Assembly (NCBI RefSeq): GCF_021605415.1
Contig: NZ_WKEQ01000013.1
Span: 82,389-146,388, forward strand
From: Pseudomonas syringae
Lineage (GTDB): Bacteria > Pseudomonadota > Gammaproteobacteria > Pseudomonadales > Pseudomonadaceae
Length of the DNA stretch: 64,000 bases
Reading direction: 5' to 3'
Shown: positions 46,764-61,670 of the stretch, one piece after another
How the letters are laid out: each line of letters opens with the position of its first letter
How positions within the stretch are numbered: position 1 is the first letter of the stretch
Notes under the pieces: generated by a model
Seen by the model: only the letters and a program-made list of their open reading frames with translations
Databases searched by the model: none
Told to the model about the DNA's origin: nothing
Program-made: the position numbers and the translations under genes

Positions 46764-47237
46764 TTAGAAGCGGTAGTGCGAGAAAGCTTTGTTAGCTTCA
46801 GCCATACGGTGCACGTCTTCACGCTTCTTAACTGCAGCACCTTTACCTTCAGCAGCATCCAGCAGCTCGCCAGCCAAGCGCAGAGCCATAGACTTCTCGC
46901 CACGCTTGCGTGCGAAGTCTACCAACCAGCGCATTGCCAGAGCGTTACGACGCGACGGACGAACTTCGACCGGAACCTGGTAAGTAGCACCACCAACGCG
47001 GCGCGACTTCACTTCGACCAGCGGAGCGATGGCGTCGAGTGCTTTTTCGAAGAGTTCCAGGGGATCGGTGCCGGCCTTACGAGCCTTCACGGTATCCAGG
47101 GCACCATAAACGATACGCTCGGCAACGGCTTTCTTGCCGCTTTCCATAACGTGGTTCATGAATTTGGCGAGGATCTGGCTTCCGTATTTCGGATCGTCCA
47201 GAATCTCACGCTTGGCTGCTACGCGACGTCTTGGCAT
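46764..47237 (-). CDS. rpsG: 30S ribosomal protein S7
   Basis: A 157-residue head organiser that in E. coli represses the str operon. [28 protein letters not shown] at the start and [25 protein letters not shown]. The 108-base rpsL-rpsG gap is the place of the S7 target in E. coli; I cannot verify a matching fold here. Confidence 0.98.
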   Translation of the reverse strand: MPRRRVAAKREILDDPKYGSQILAKFMNHVMESGKKAVAERIVYGALDTVKARKAGTDPLELFEKALDAIAPLVEVKSRRVGGATYQVPVEVRPSRRNALAMRWLVDFARKRGEKSMALRLAGELLDAAEGKGAAVKKREDVHRMAEANKAFSHYRF

Positions 47238-47345
47238 TGATAAGCCCTCAAACGGTCTTCAGGTTAGCCCGGGACAGATCCAGTGGATGCGTGCCCGACC
47301 TTACTCTTATCGACTCAAAAAAATAGAAACTTCAAAAACGGCCGA

Positions 47346-47717
47346 TTACTTCGGACGCTTGGTACCGTACTTCGAACGACCTTGGTTACGACCTTTAACG
47401 CCGGAAGTATCCAGGGAGCCGCGAACGGTGTGGTAACGAACACCTGGCAAGTCTTTTACACGACCGCCGCGGATCAGTACCACGCTGTGCTCTTGCAGGT
47501 TGTGGCCTTCACCGCCGATGTACGAGGAAACCTCGAAACCGTTGGTCAGGCGCACACGGCATACTTTACGCAGTGCCGAGTTAGGTTTTTTCGGCGTGGT
47601 GGTGTACACACGGGTGCACACACCACGACGTTGCGGGCAGTTCTGCAGCGCAGGTACGTCGGATTTCTCGACGATACGCTTACGCGGCTGACGTACCAGC
47701 TGGTTGATAGTTGCCAT
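47346..47717 (-). CDS. rpsL: 30S ribosomal protein S12
   Basis: A 123-residue decoding-centre protein. The streptomycin-relevant [13 protein letters not shown] (Lys42/43) and [12 protein letters not shown] (Lys87/88, with the Asp that RimO methylthiolates) are wild-type. First gene of the str operon, about 90 bases after its promoter. Confidence 0.98.
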
Positions 47718-47808
47718 CTACTAGCTCCACTGTTGTCTTGCGACGCTATTGTCTTGCAAGAAAAGCAAAATGGCAGGAACGAATTCCCGCCAAATTTAGG
47801 GGATCAAG

Positions 47809-47837
47809 AGTCTAAAGAGGATCTTGTCCCCAGTCAA
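47809..47837 (-). promoter_or_regulatory. Sigma-70 promoter of the str operon
   Basis: On the minus strand TTGACT (47837-47832), 17-base spacer, TAGACT (47814-47809), in the 216-base gap between rpoC and rpsL. Confidence 0.75.
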
Positions 47838-47855
47838 GGCAAGGCCCCGACCTCC

Positions 47856-47898
47856 CCGTTCATCGAACCTCGACTTATTGTCTCGATTCGATGAACGG
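47856..47898 (-). terminator. Hairpin after rpoC
   Basis: A perfect 12-bp stem, CCGTTCATCGAA (47856-47867) with TTCGATGAACGG (47887-47898), 35 bases after the rpoC stop and just before the str promoter. No U-run follows, so it may be a processing or pause hairpin rather than an intrinsic terminator. Confidence 0.5.
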
Positions 47899-47933
47899 AA
47901 CGATCAGGGCCGTGCGCTCATTTACCGCAGAAC

Positions 47934-50900
47934 TCAGTTACCGCTCGAGTTCAGCGCTTCGGTCAGTGCAGCTTCCACTTCACTGGCGCTTACGCGCAAC
48001 GGCTTGTCTGCTTCACGGCGACGCTTACGCTCGCTGTGGTAGGCCAGGCCGGTACCGGCCGGGATCAGACGACCCACGACCACGTTTTCTTTCAGGCCAC
48101 GCAGGTAATCGCGCTTGCCGGTAACGGCCGCTTCGGTCAGTACACGGGTGGTTTCCTGGAAGGAAGCCGCCGAGATGAACGATTCGGTCGACAACGACGC
48201 CTTGGTGATACCCAGCAGTACGCGAGTGAACTTGGAGACAAACTTGTCCTCCGCGCCCAGACGTTCGTTCTCTACCAGTACGTGAGTCAGTTCCATCTGG
48301 TCGCCCTTGATGAAACTGGAATCGCCGGACTCAGCGATTTCAACTTTACGCAGCATCTGACGCAGGATGGTCTCGATGTGCTTGTCGTTGATCTTCACGC
48401 CTTGCAGACGGTAAACGTCCTGGATCTCGTTCACGATGTACTTGGCCAGCGCGCTCACACCCAGCAGACGCAGGATGTCGTGCGGATCGCTCGGGCCGTC
48501 GGAGATAACTTCGCCGCGGTTTACCTGTTCGCCTTCGAACACGTTCAGGTGACGCCACTTCGGAATCAGCTCCTCGTACGGGTCGCTACCGTCGTTCGGG
48601 GTAATGACCAGACGACGCTTGCCCTTGGTCTCTTTACCGAACGCGATGGTGCCGCTGACTTCAGCCAGAATCGACGCTTCTTTCGGACGACGAGCTTCGA
48701 ACAAGTCAGCAACACGCGGCAGACCACCGGTGATGTCACGAGTCTTCGAAGTTTCTTGCGGGATACGAGCGATAACATCACCGATCGCAATCTTCGCACC
48801 ATCCGCTACACCGACCAGGGCGTTGGCTGGCAGGAAGTACTGAGCGATTACGTCAGTGCCTGGCAGTAACAGATCCTTGCCGTTGTCATCGACCATCTTC
48901 ACGGCAGGACGGATGTCCTTACCGGCAGCTGGACGATCTTTCGCGTCGAGTACTTCAATGTTGGTCATACCGGTCAATTCGTCAGTCTGACGCTTGATCG
49001 TGATGCCTTCTTCCATGCCCACGTAGGTCACGGTACCTTTCATTTCGGTAACGATCGGGTGAGTGTGCGGATCCCACTTGGCAACGATTGCGCCAGCGTC
49101 GACCTTGTCACCTTCTTTAACCGAAATCACGGCACCGTATGGCAGCTTGTAACGCTCACGCTCACGACCAAAGTCATCAGCGATGGCCAGCTCACCGGAA
49201 CGGGACACAGCCACCAAGTGACCATCCACTCGCTCAACGTGCTTCAGGTTGTGCAGACGGACGGTACCGCCATTCTTCACCTGAACGCTGTCGGCTGCGG
49301 AAGTACGGCTTGCCGCACCACCGATGTGGAACGTACGCATCGTCAGCTGGGTACCCGGCTCACCGATGGACTGAGCGGCGATAACACCGACTGCTTCACC
49401 AATGTTCACCTGGTGACCACGTGCCAGATCGCGGCCGTAGCACTTGGCGCAAATGCCGAAGCGGGTTTCGCAGCTGATCGGCGAACGCACGATCACTTCG
49501 TCGATGCTGTTCAGCTCGATGAACTCGACCCACTTCTCGTCTACCAGAGTGCCGGCAGGAACGATAACGTCCTCGGTACCTGGCTTGAATACGTCACGGG
49601 CAATGACACGACCCAATACGCGCTCACCCAACGGCTCTACAACGTCACCGCCTTCAATGTGCGGAGTCATCAGCAAGCCGTGTTCGGTGCCGCAATCGAT
49701 CTCGGTCACAACCAGATCCTGCGCCACGTCTACCAGACGACGAGTCAGGTAACCGGAGTTCGCAGTCTTCAACGCGGTATCCGCCAGACCTTTACGAGCA
49801 CCGTGAGTGGAGATGAAGTACTGAAGTACGCTCAAACCTTCACGGAAGTTCGCAGTAATCGGCGTTTCAATGATGGAGCCGTCCGGCTTGGCCATCAGAC
49901 CACGCATACCGGCGAGCTGACGAATCTGTGCTGCGGAACCCCGCGCACCCGAGTCGGCCATCATGTACATCGAGTTGAACGATTCCTGGTCGACTTCGAC
50001 ACCATGGCGGTCGATGACTTTCTCTTTCGAGAGGTTGGCCATCATCGCCTTGGAAACTTCGTCGTTCGCCTTGGACCAAAGGTCGATCACTTTGTTGTAC
50101 TTCTCGCCCTGGGTTACCAGGCCGGAGGCGTACTGGCTTTCGATTTCTTTCACTTCATCAGTTGCAGCATTGATGATGCGGGCCTTTTCATCCGGGATAA
50201 CGAAGTCGTTAACACCGATCGAAACGCCGGAAATGGTCGAGTAAGCAAAACCGGTGTACATCAACTGGTCAGCGAAGATCACAGTCTCTTTCAGACCAAC
50301 CACGCGGTAGCACTGGTTGATCAGCTTGGAGATCGCCTTTTTCTTCATCGGCAGGTTGACGACGTCGTAAGACAGACCTTTTGGCACAACCTGGAACAGC
50401 AGCGCACGGCCGACAGTGGTGTCGACGATACGGGTGCCGCTCACGCTGTTGCCGTCACGATCGTTCACGGTTTCGTTGATACGAACCTTGATCTTGGCGT
50501 GCAGTGCGGCTTCGCCGGCACGGAACACACGGTCAACTTCCTGCAGATCCGCAAACACACGACCTTCGCCCTTGGCGTTGATCGCTTCGCGAGTCATGTA
50601 GTACAGACCCAATACAACGTCCTGCGACGGAACGATGATTGGCTCACCGTTGGCTGGCGACAGAATGTTGTTGGTCGACATCATCAACGCACGCGCTTCG
50701 AGCTGGGCTTCCAGCGTCAGCGGTACGTGCACGGCCATTTGGTCGCCGTCGAAGTCGGCGTTGTACGCAGCGCAGACCAGCGGGTGCAGCTGGATAGCCT
50801 TACCTTCGATCAGTACCGGTTCAAACGCCTGGATCCCCAGACGGTGAAGGGTCGGTGCACGGTTGAGGAGAACCGGGTGTTCGCGGATCACTTCAGCGAG

Positions 50901-52133
50901 AACGTCCCAAACCTCTGGCAGTTCGCGCTCGACCATTTTCTTGGCGGCTTTGATGGTGGTCGCGAGACCGCGCATTTCCAGCTTGCCGAAAATAAACGGC
51001 TTGAACAGCTCGAGCGCCATCTTCTTAGGAAGACCGCACTGATGCAGACGCAGGGTCGGGCCTACGGTAATTACCGAACGACCCGAGTAGTCAACACGCT
51101 TACCGAGCAAGTTCTGACGGAAACGACCCTGCTTACCCTTGATCATGTCAGCCAGGGATTTCAGAGGACGCTTGTTCGAACCGGTGATAGCGCGGCCACG
51201 ACGACCGTTGTCGAGCAATGCATCGACAGCTTCCTGCAACATACGCTTTTCGTTGCGCACGATGATGTCCGGAGCGGACAGATCCAGCAGGCGCTTCAAA
51301 CGGTTGTTACGGTTGATCACTCGACGATACAGATCGTTGAGGTCGGACGTCGCGAAACGACCGCCATCCAGTGGAACCAGTGGACGCAGATCCGGCGGCA
51401 GAACCGGCAGAACGGTCAACACCATCCACTCTGGCAGGTTGCCGGAACCCTGGAAGGCCTCCATCAACTTCAGACGCTTGGACAGCTTCTTGATCTTGGT
51501 TTCGGAGTTGGTTTGCGGAATTTCTTCGCGCAGGCGGCCAATCTCGTGCTCCAGGTCGATAGCGTGCAGCAGTTCACGGACAGCTTCGGCACCCATGCGA
51601 GCGTCGAAATCGTCACCGAACTCTTCCAGCGCTTCGAAGTACTGCTCGTCGTTCAGCAGCTGACCTTTCTCAAGGGTGGTCATGCCTGGATCGATAACGA
51701 CGTAGCTCTCGAAGTAGAGAACGCGTTCGATATCACGCAGGGTCATGTCCATCAGCAAGCCGATACGGGACGGCAGCGATTTCAGGAACCAGATGTGGGC
51801 AACCGGCGATGCCAGCTCGATGTGCGCCATGCGCTCACGACGAACCTTGGCCAGCGCAACTTCAACGCCGCACTTCTCGCAGATCACACCACGGTGCTTC
51901 AAGCGCTTGTACTTACCGCACAGGCACTCGTAATCCTTTACCGGGCCAAAGATCTTGGCGCAGAACAGACCGTCACGCTCAGGTTTGAACGTACGGTAGT
52001 TGATCGTTTCGGGCTTTTTAACTTCACCGAACGACCAAGAGCGGATCATCTCAGGCGAGGCCAATCCAATACGGATGGCGTCGAACTCTTCGACTTGACC
52101 CTGGTTTTTCAGCAAATTCAGTAGGTCTTTCAA
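47934..52133 (-). CDS. rpoC: RNA polymerase beta' subunit
   Basis: A 1399-residue catalytic subunit. The N-terminal zinc finger has Cys70, Cys72, Cys85 and Cys88; the catalytic magnesium loop is NADFDGDQM (near residue 460); the second zinc site includes [16 protein letters not shown]. The bridge helix and trigger loop region is around [28 protein letters not shown]. 64 bases after rpoB, whose transcript it shares. Confidence 0.99.
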   Translation of the reverse strand: MKDLLNLLKNQGQVEEFDAIRIGLASPEMIRSWSFGEVKKPETINYRTFKPERDGLFCAKIFGPVKDYECLCGKYKRLKHRGVICEKCGVEVALAKVRRERMAHIELASPVAHIWFLKSLPSRIGLLMDMTLRDIERVLYFESYVVIDPGMTTLEKGQLLNDEQYFEALEEFGDDFDARMGAEAVRELLHAIDLEHEIGRLREEIPQTNSETKIKKLSKRLKLMEAFQGSGNLPEWMVLTVLPVLPPDLRPLVPLDGGRFATSDLNDLYRRVINRNNRLKRLLDLSAPDIIVRNEKRMLQEAVDALLDNGRRGRAITGSNKRPLKSLADMIKGKQGRFRQNLLGKRVDYSGRSVITVGPTLRLHQCGLPKKMALELFKPFIFGKLEMRGLATTIKAAKKMVERELPEVWDVLAEVIREHPVLLNRAPTLHRLGIQAFEPVLIEGKAIQLHPLVCAAYNADFDGDQMAVHVPLTLEAQLEARALMMSTNNILSPANGEPIIVPSQDVVLGLYYMTREAINAKGEGRVFADLQEVDRVFRAGEAALHAKIKVRINETVNDRDGNSVSGTRIVDTTVGRALLFQVVPKGLSYDVVNLPMKKKAISKLINQCYRVVGLKETVIFADQLMYTGFAYSTISGVSIGVNDFVIPDEKARIINAATDEVKEIESQYASGLVTQGEKYNKVIDLWSKANDEVSKAMMANLSKEKVIDRHGVEVDQESFNSMYMMADSGARGSAAQIRQLAGMRGLMAKPDGSIIETPITANFREGLSVLQYFISTHGARKGLADTALKTANSGYLTRRLVDVAQDLVVTEIDCGTEHGLLMTPHIEGGDVVEPLGERVLGRVIARDVFKPGTEDVIVPAGTLVDEKWVEFIELNSIDEVIVRSPISCETRFGICAKCYGRDLARGHQVNIGEAVGVIAAQSIGEPGTQLTMRTFHIGGAASRTSAADSVQVKNGGTVRLHNLKHVERVDGHLVAVSRSGELAIADDFGRERERYKLPYGAVISVKEGDKVDAGAIVAKWDPHTHPIVTEMKGTVTYVGMEEGITIKRQTDELTGMTNIEVLDAKDRPAAGKDIRPAVKMVDDNGKDLLLPGTDVIAQYFLPANALVGVADGAKIAIGDVIARIPQETSKTRDITGGLPRVADLFEARRPKEASILAEVSGTIAFGKETKGKRRLVITPNDGSDPYEELIPKWRHLNVFEGEQVNRGEVISDGPSDPHDILRLLGVSALAKYIVNEIQDVYRLQGVKINDKHIETILRQMLRKVEIAESGDSSFIKGDQMELTHVLVENERLGAEDKFVSKFTRVLLGITKASLSTESFISAASFQETTRVLTEAAVTGKRDYLRGLKENVVVGRLIPAGTGLAYHSERKRRREADKPLRVSASEVEAALTEALNSSGN

Positions 52134-52197
52134 GGCCTTTCCTCCTGGCGGAGCAGAGAGCGGGCAATCCTGCCCCGCTCTCGATTCGCGTCACGTG

Positions 52198-56271
<4,074 letters not shown>

Positions 56272-56415
56272 CAGCGTTCCCCAGCTTGGTCACCTGCTTG
56301 TTTGGCTCCCCCCGACGGGAGCAGCCAGAAAATCGTGCAAACCCCATGGTTTGCGCCACCGCATCGGGTGGTTACAGCTCGCTATCGACACCGACCCAGT
56401 CGGCTGCCAATAACG

Positions 56416-56445
56416 GAAAAAGGCCGGTGGCAAGAGCCACCAGCC
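56416..56445 (-). promoter_or_regulatory. Attenuator hairpin in the rplL-rpoB spacer
   Basis: On the minus strand a GC-rich 10-bp stem (one G-T wobble, loop TCTT, 56422-56444) is followed by TTTTT, the form of an intrinsic terminator. It lies 47 bases past rplL. As in E. coli, partial read-through would set the ratio of L7/L12 to polymerase. Further on, GCAAACC/GGTTTGC (about 56336-56353) forms another hairpin in the rpoB leader. Confidence 0.8.
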
Positions 56446-56491
56446 ATCAGCCTGTCGCTTGACGCTCGGGCTGGAGGAGCAAAGTCGATGC

Positions 56492-56857
56492 TTACTTCAG
56501 CTCGACTTTAGCGCCTGCTTCTTCCAGAGTTGCTTTGGCTTTGTCAGCTGCGTCTTTGGCAACAGCTTCCAGAACCATGGCAGGAGCGCCGTCAACTACA
56601 GCCTTGGCTTCTTTCAGGCCCAGACCGGTCAGTTCACGTACTGCCTTGATCACGTTTACTTTCTTCTCGCCAGCTTCGGTCAGCATGACGTTGAATTCGG
56701 TTTGCTCTTCAGCAACGGCAGCAGCAACAGCTGGACCAGCCGAAGCAGCAGCAGCGGTAACACCGAAAGTTTCTTCCATCGCTTTGATCAGCTCAACGAT
56801 TTCCACTACGGATTTCTGGCCGATTGCTTCGATGATTTGTTCGTTAGTCAGAGACAT
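56492..56857 (-). CDS. rplL: 50S ribosomal protein L7/L12
   Basis: A 121-residue stalk protein that recruits translational GTPases. N-terminal dimer domain [25 protein letters not shown], an Ala-rich hinge (about 35-50), and the C-terminal domain with [27 protein letters not shown]. 80 bases after rplJ. Confidence 0.98.
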   Translation of the reverse strand: MSLTNEQIIEAIGQKSVVEIVELIKAMEETFGVTAAAASAGPAVAAAVAEEQTEFNVMLTEAGEKKVNVIKAVRELTGLGLKEAKAVVDGAPAMVLEAVAKDAADKAKATLEEAGAKVELK

Positions 56858-56937
56858 GACTCAATTCCTGAATTGGGGGACAGCCGGCAGGCCATCGAAA
56901 TAAACAAAAAATACGCGAGAGATGAAATTGCTCAGCC

Positions 56938-57438
56938 TCAGGCTGCAGCAGCTTCTTTCTGATCGCGAATTGCCGCCAGAGTACGAGCCAACTTGCTGGT
57001 AGCGCCTTGAATCACGCTCATCAGCTGAGAAATTGCTTCGTCACGGGTCGGCAGAGTTGCCAGCACGTCGATTTGGTTTGCTGCGAGGAACTTGCCCTCG
57101 AACGCAGCTGCCTTGATCTCGAACTTGTTCTGACCCTTGGCAAACTCTTTGAAAATACGAGCAGCAGCGCCCGGATGTTCGTTCGAGAATGCAATCAGGG
57201 TAGGGCCGGTGAACACGTCGTTGAGGACACTGTAATCAGTGCCAGCAACGGCGCGCTTGAGCAGGGTGTTACGTACGACACGTACGTATACGCCAGCTTC
57301 ACGAGCCTCTTTACGGAGTCCGGTCATTGCGCCTACTGTTACGCCACGTGCATCAACCACGACAGCGGACAGAGCGACTTTGGCAGCCTCGTTGACTTCA
57401 GCGACGATGGCCTTCTTGTCTTCGAGATTAATTGCCAC
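56938..57438 (-). CDS. rplJ: 50S ribosomal protein L10
   Basis: A 166-residue stalk base that binds L7/L12 dimers and represses its own operon with them. [20 protein letters not shown], then [31 protein letters not shown]; the C-terminal helix that binds L12 ends [19 protein letters not shown]. Upstream lies a structured leader. Confidence 0.98.
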   Translation of the reverse strand: MAINLEDKKAIVAEVNEAAKVALSAVVVDARGVTVGAMTGLRKEAREAGVYVRVVRNTLLKRAVAGTDYSVLNDVFTGPTLIAFSNEHPGAAARIFKEFAKGQNKFEIKAAAFEGKFLAANQIDVLATLPTRDEAISQLMSVIQGATSKLARTLAAIRDQKEAAAA

Positions 57439-57444
57439 GGGTTA

Positions 57445-57565
57445 AACTCCTGCTTGTTACCGTTTCATCTGGCCAGGGCCGGATGTCGTTTTGGTGTCTG
57501 ATTCGGTAAGGAACCGGGAGCACCATCTGCGTAGGCTTGAGGTTTAAGACTTGCGTCGCCTACGG
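57445..57565 (-). ncRNA. Likely L10 leader (autoregulatory mRNA structure)
   Basis: The 198 bases between rplA and rplJ hold paired segments, clearest a CGTAGGC/GCCTACG stem (57530-57536 with 57558-57564). This is where L10(L12)4 binds its own mRNA in gamma-proteobacteria. A weak TTGGGG-18-TATCCA promoter-like pair precedes it. The call rests on position and pairing; a covariance-model search (Rfam L10_leader) would settle it. Confidence 0.5.
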
Positions 57566-57636
57566 TCTTGGATAGCCCCCGCCAGGCAGGGACCCCAATT
57601 TTTCAATTGACGCAATCGCTTGCGCCAATCTTTGTC

Positions 57637-58332
57637 TTACGCGTCGAGCGAGCTTTGGTCGATGACCAGACCTGGGCCCATAGTGGTGCTCAGGGTTACA
57701 CGCTTGACGTAGATGCCTTTCGAGGAAGCTGGCTTGATACGCTTCAGATCAGCGATCAGGGCTTCAACGTTTTCCTTCAGCTTGACGGCATCGAAGCCGA
57801 TCTTGCCAACGGAAGTGTGGATGATGCCGTTTTTGTCGGTGCGATAACGAACCTGACCAGCCTTGGCGTTTTTAACCGCGGTAGCTACGTCTGGCGTTAC
57901 GGTGCCGACTTTAGGGTTAGGCATCAGACCACGTGGACCGAGGATCTGACCCAACTGACCTACAACGCGCATTGCATCCGGGGATGCGATCACTACGTCA
58001 TAGTTCAGGTCGCCGCCTTTCATTTCGGCAGCCAGGTCGTCCATGCCTACACGGTCAGCGCCGGCAGCCAGAGCGGCCTCGGCAGCTGGACCCTGAGTAA
58101 ACACAGCAACGCGAACAGTCTTGCCAGTGCCGTGTGGCAGCACAGTAGCGCTACGAACGACCTGGTCGGATTTACGCGGGTCAACACCCAGATTAACAGC
58201 TACGTCGAACGACTCGCTGAACTTGACAGTCGACAGCTCAGCCAGCAGGGAAGCAGCGTCTACAAAGTTGTAGGCCTTGCCTGCTTCGATTTTGCCGGCG
58301 ATAGCCTTTTGACGCTTGGTCAGCTTAGCCAT
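57637..58332 (-). CDS. rplA: 50S ribosomal protein L1
   Basis: A 231-residue L1-stalk protein and, in E. coli, repressor of the L11 operon. [22 protein letters not shown], the [32 protein letters not shown] block and [14 protein letters not shown]. One-base overlap with the rplK stop region. Confidence 0.98.
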   Translation of the reverse strand: MAKLTKRQKAIAGKIEAGKAYNFVDAASLLAELSTVKFSESFDVAVNLGVDPRKSDQVVRSATVLPHGTGKTVRVAVFTQGPAAEAALAAGADRVGMDDLAAEMKGGDLNYDVVIASPDAMRVVGQLGQILGPRGLMPNPKVGTVTPDVATAVKNAKAGQVRYRTDKNGIIHTSVGKIGFDAVKLKENVEALIADLKRIKPASSKGIYVKRVTLSTTMGPGLVIDQSSLDA

Positions 58333-58763
58333 TACACACCCTCCACGTTAAGGCCCATGCTACGAGCAGAACCGGCGATAGTACGCACGGCTGCATCCAT
58401 ATCAGCTGCAGTCAGATCCGCGTTTTTGGTTTTCGCGATTTCTTCCAGCTGAGCACGAGTCACGGTGCCAACCTTAACGGTGTTCGGACGAGCGGAGCCG
58501 CTGGTCAGACCGGCCGCCTTCTTCAGCAGAACCGAAGCAGGGGTGGATTTGGTTTCGAAAGTGAAGCTACGGTCGCTGTAGACAGTGATGATCACTGGAG
58601 TCGGCAGACCAGCCTCAAGACCCTGAGTACGGGCGTTGAAAGCCTTGCAGAATTCCATGATGTTCACGCCGTGCTGACCCAGAGCAGGACCAACAGGTGG
58701 GCTTGGGTTAGCCTGAGCGGCCTTCACTTGCAGCTTGATGTAAGCGGTAATTTTCTTGGCCAT
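58332..58763 (-). CDS. rplK: 50S ribosomal protein L11
   Basis: A 143-residue protein of the GTPase centre and thiostrepton site. [44 protein letters not shown]-terminal RNA-binding domain ends [14 protein letters not shown]. The ATG at 58763 is chosen as the family start over an in-frame GTG 12 bases earlier. A terminator after nusG lies upstream, so it likely has its own promoter. Confidence 0.98.
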   Translation of the reverse strand: MAKKITAYIKLQVKAAQANPSPPVGPALGQHGVNIMEFCKAFNARTQGLEAGLPTPVIITVYSDRSFTFETKSTPASVLLKKAAGLTSGSARPNTVKVGTVTRAQLEEIAKTKNADLTAADMDAAVRTIAGSARSMGLNVEGV

Positions 58764-58838
58764 GAGGCACTCCAATTACGGGTTCGAACGCCTCGAAAGG
58801 CTCCCCGGTTACTTGCGCGTTTATCCCAGTGACGACAA

Positions 58839-58865
58839 AACCCCACAGCCTACGGCTGCGGGGTT
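58839..58865 (-). terminator. Terminator of nusG
   Basis: Stem AACCCCACAGCC (58839-58850) with GGCTGCGGGGTT (58854-58865), one G-T wobble, followed on the minus strand by TTTTGT. It separates tufB-secE-nusG from rplKA. Confidence 0.88.
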
Positions 58866-58880
58866 GGGATGCTTGATCAG

Positions 58881-59414
58881 CTAGACCTTTTCGACCTGGC
58901 TGAACTCCAACTCTACCGGAGTAGAGCGTCCGAAAATGAGCACCGCCACTTGGATCCGGCTCTTTTCGTAGTTAACTTCTTCCACAACACCGTTGAAATC
59001 GGCAAACGGACCGTCGTTGACACGTACGGTTTCGCCTGGCTCGAACAACGTCTTCGGCTTCGGCTTGTCACTACCATCAGCAACGCGACGCAGAATTGCT
59101 TCGGCCTCTTTATCAGTAATTGGCGCAGGCTTATCGGCGGTACCGCCAATGAAACCCATCACCCGAGGCGTATCCTTGACCAAGTGCCAAGTACCCTCAT
59201 TCATATCCATCTGAACCAGCACATAACCCGGGAAGAACTTGCGCTCGCTTTTGCGTTTCTGGCCATTACGCATTTCAACCACTTCTTCAGTGGGAACCAG
59301 AATTTCGCCAAAGCCATCTTCCATGCCAGCCAGCTTTACGCGCTCTACCAGCGAGCGCATTACATGCTTCTCGTAACCCGAGTAAGCATGCACAACATAC
59401 CAACGCTTAGCCAC
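58881..59414 (-). CDS. nusG: Transcription termination/antitermination factor NusG
   Basis: A 177-residue factor that links polymerase to Rho or to S10. The NGN domain ([54 protein letters not shown]) is followed by a KOW domain ([40 protein letters not shown]). 9 bases after secE. Confidence 0.98.
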   Translation of the reverse strand: MAKRWYVVHAYSGYEKHVMRSLVERVKLAGMEDGFGEILVPTEEVVEMRNGQKRKSERKFFPGYVLVQMDMNEGTWHLVKDTPRVMGFIGGTADKPAPITDKEAEAILRRVADGSDKPKPKTLFEPGETVRVNDGPFADFNGVVEEVNYEKSRIQVAVLIFGRSTPVELEFSQVEKV

Positions 59415-59423
59415 GGGACACCC

Positions 59424-59792
59424 TTAGCCGACAATCAAGGAAACAAGCCAACCGAGCAGGGAATCGAGCCCCCACAACAGCAGCGCCATAACCAACACCA
59501 CAGCCACAACAATCAGCGTTGTCTGCGTGGTTTCTTGACGCGTTGGCCAAACGACTTTACGAATCTCAGTACGAGCTTCCTTGGCGAGCACAAAGAAAGA
59601 CTTGCCCTTGGCCGTCTGCAGGCCTACAAAGGCAGCTACAGCAGCAAGCGCAAGCAATGCCAGCACGCGGTACAGGATCGGCGAAGCAGAAAAATACTGA
59701 TTGCCAACAACGCCAACAACCACCAAAGCGACTACTACTAGCCACTTGAGCAGATCGAAGCGAGAGCCTTGAGCTTCAGCTTTAGGAGTCAT
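59424..59792 (-). CDS. secE: Preprotein translocase subunit SecE
   Basis: A 122-residue SecE with three membrane helices, as in enterics (about 18-32, 40-60 and 90-115). The conserved cytosolic EARTEIRKVVWPTRQETTQTT clamps SecY. 45 bases after tRNA-Trp. Confidence 0.97.
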   Translation of the reverse strand: MTPKAEAQGSRFDLLKWLVVVALVVVGVVGNQYFSASPILYRVLALLALAAVAAFVGLQTAKGKSFFVLAKEARTEIRKVVWPTRQETTQTTLIVVAVVLVMALLLWGLDSLLGWLVSLIVG

Positions 59793-59837
59793 CTATGAAG
59801 ATCCTGTGAAAAGGAAGCCAGATACACCGAGTGAATC

Positions 59838-59913
59838 TGGCAGGTCAGGAGGGAATCGAACCCCCAACCTACGGTTTTGGAGACCGTCGCTCTGCCAATT
59901 GAGCTACTGACCT
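59838..59913 (-). tRNA. tRNA-Trp (CCA)
   Basis: 76 bases with the CCA end encoded. The 5' strand reads AGGTCAGTAGCTCAATTGGC; the anticodon loop is CTCCAAA, and GGTTCGATTCC forms the T arm. Lies between tufB and secE, as in E. coli. Confidence 0.97.
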
Positions 59914-59925
59914 AAAACAAAATCA

Positions 59926-59945
59926 GGCCGACCATTATGCCGGCC
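59926..59945 (-). other. Weak hairpin after tufB
   Basis: GGCCG/CGGCC (59926-59930, 59941-59945) with a 10-base loop, then TTTTGTTTT on the minus strand, directly before tRNA-Trp. Either a leaky terminator or a processing signal for the tRNA. Confidence 0.4.
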
Positions 59946-59966
59946 CGAAAAAGACATTACAACAAC

Positions 59967-61160
59967 TTACTCGATTACTTTCGCAACCACACCAGCTCCA
60001 ACGGTACGACCGCCTTCACGGATAGCGAAACGCAGACCGTCTTCCATCGCAATGGTTTTGATCAGAGTAACTTCCATCTGGATGTTGTCACCTGGCATTA
60101 CCATTTCAACGCCTTCTGGCAGCTGGCAGTTACCAGTCACGTCAGTAGTACGGAAGTAGAACTGCGGACGGTAGCCTTTGAAGAACGGAGTGTGACGACC
60201 GCCTTCTTCCTTGCTCAGCACGTAAACTTCTGCAGTGAACTTGGTGTGTGGCTTAACCGAACCCGGCTTGACCAGAACCTGGCCACGCTCAACGTCGTCA
60301 CGCTTGGTGCCACGTAGCAGGACGCCGCAGTTCTCGCCAGCACGACCTTGGTCGAGCAGCTTGCGGAACATTTCAACACCTGTGCAGGTGGTGGTGGTGG
60401 TATCACGCAGACCAACGATTTCCAGTGCGTCTTGAACGTTAACAACACCACGCTCGATACGACCAGTTACAACAGTACCGCGACCGGAGATCGAGAATAC
60501 GTCCTCGATTGGCATCAGGAACGGCTTGTCGATAGCACGCTCTGGCTCTGGGATATAAGTATCCAGAGTCTCTACGAGCTTCTTGACAGCCGATGTCCCC
60601 ATACCATTTTCATCATTACCTTCCAGCGCCATGCGCGCAGAACCAATGATGATTGGAGTGTCATCACCTGGGAAATCGTAAGTGCTCAGCAGATCGCGCA
60701 CTTCCATCTCAACCAGCTCCAGCAGTTCAGCGTCGTCTACCAGGTCAGCCTTGTTCAGGAAAACCACGATGTACGGAACGCCAACCTGACGGGATAGTAG
60801 GATGTGCTCACGGGTTTGTGGCATCGGACCATCGGCGGCCGAGCAAACCAGAATAGCGCCATCCATCTGAGCAGCACCGGTAATCATATTCTTCACGTAA
60901 TCAGCGTGACCCGGGCAGTCAACATGCGCGTAGTGACGCACAGCCGAATCATACTCAACGTGAGCAGTATTAATGGTGATGCCGCGTGCCTTCTCTTCCG
61001 GAGCGCTATCGATCTTGTCGAAGTCAACCTTGGCCGAACCGAAAACCTCGGAGCAGACGCGGGTCAGAGCAGCAGTCAAAGTTGTCTTACCGTGGTCAAC
61101 ATGACCAATGGTACCGACATTGACGTGCGGCTTGTTACGTTCGAACTTTTCCTTAGCCAT
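59967..61160 (-). CDS. tufB: Elongation factor Tu (copy B)
   Basis: 397 residues; same function and motifs as copy A. Differences from copy A include Glu7, Asn9-Lys10, Lys44, Asp71, Ala73-Val74, a cluster [14 protein letters not shown] near residue 190, and Val395. The ATG at 61160 is chosen; upstream in-frame codons run into tRNA-Thr. It lies in a tRNA-Tyr-Gly-Thr-tufB unit, as in many gamma-proteobacteria. Confidence 0.98.
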   Translation of the reverse strand: MAKEKFERNKPHVNVGTIGHVDHGKTTLTAALTRVCSEVFGSAKVDFDKIDSAPEEKARGITINTAHVEYDSAVRHYAHVDCPGHADYVKNMITGAAQMDGAILVCSAADGPMPQTREHILLSRQVGVPYIVVFLNKADLVDDAELLELVEMEVRDLLSTYDFPGDDTPIIIGSARMALEGNDENGMGTSAVKKLVETLDTYIPEPERAIDKPFLMPIEDVFSISGRGTVVTGRIERGVVNVQDALEIVGLRDTTTTTCTGVEMFRKLLDQGRAGENCGVLLRGTKRDDVERGQVLVKPGSVKPHTKFTAEVYVLSKEEGGRHTPFFKGYRPQFYFRTTDVTGNCQLPEGVEMVMPGDNIQMEVTLIKTIAMEDGLRFAIREGGRTVGAGVVAKVIE

Positions 61161-61212
61161 CGAAATCACCCCTAAGAGTAGAATTAAGCAAACTACATCG
61201 ACCATTAAAACA

Positions 61213-61238
61213 AAGGCAGATATTTTCATATCTGCCTT
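61213..61238 (-). other. Perfect 11-bp hairpin between tRNA-Thr and tufB
   Basis: AAGGCAGATAT (61213-61223), loop TTTC, ATATCTGCCTT (61228-61238). On the minus strand TGTTTTAATGG follows, resembling an intrinsic terminator. It may limit tufB read-through from the tRNA promoter or mark the tRNA 3' processing site. Confidence 0.6.
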
Positions 61239-61244
61239 GTTATA

Positions 61245-61320
61245 TGGAGCTCTTGAGCGGATTTGAACCGCTGACCTCACCCTTACCAAGGGTGTGCTCT
61301 ACCAACTGAGCTACAAGAGC
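61245..61320 (-). tRNA. tRNA-Thr (GGT)
   Basis: 76 bases with CCA. GCTCTTGTAGCTCAGTTGG at the 5' end; anticodon loop CTTGGTAA gives GGT; T arm GGTTCAAATCC. Confidence 0.97.
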
Positions 61321-61347
61321 GCAACACCTTTGCACAACCTGCAAACC

Positions 61348-61421
<74 letters not shown>

Positions 61422-61443
61422 AGAGCTTGCAGCTCACGCTAAA

Positions 61444-61529
<86 letters not shown>

Positions 61530-61542
61530 TAAGCGAGCCGGC

Positions 61543-61570
61543 ATTTTACACTGCGCCGACCTTCTGTCAA
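61543..61570 (-). promoter_or_regulatory. Sigma-70 promoter of the tRNA-Tyr-Gly-Thr-tufB unit
   Basis: On the minus strand TTGACA (61570-61565), 16-base spacer, TAAAAT (61548-61543), then a GC-rich stretch (GCCGGC) next to the start, the discriminator type expected of stringently controlled stable-RNA promoters. Confidence 0.85.
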
Positions 61571-61670
61571 GCATTTTCTCAATCAAATCTTGAGGTTAGC
61601 TGCATTGACATCGCTTCGCTGCTTGAACCTTAAAGGTCTTCACTGCGGAGCGGGCGCCATTCTATGCAAA

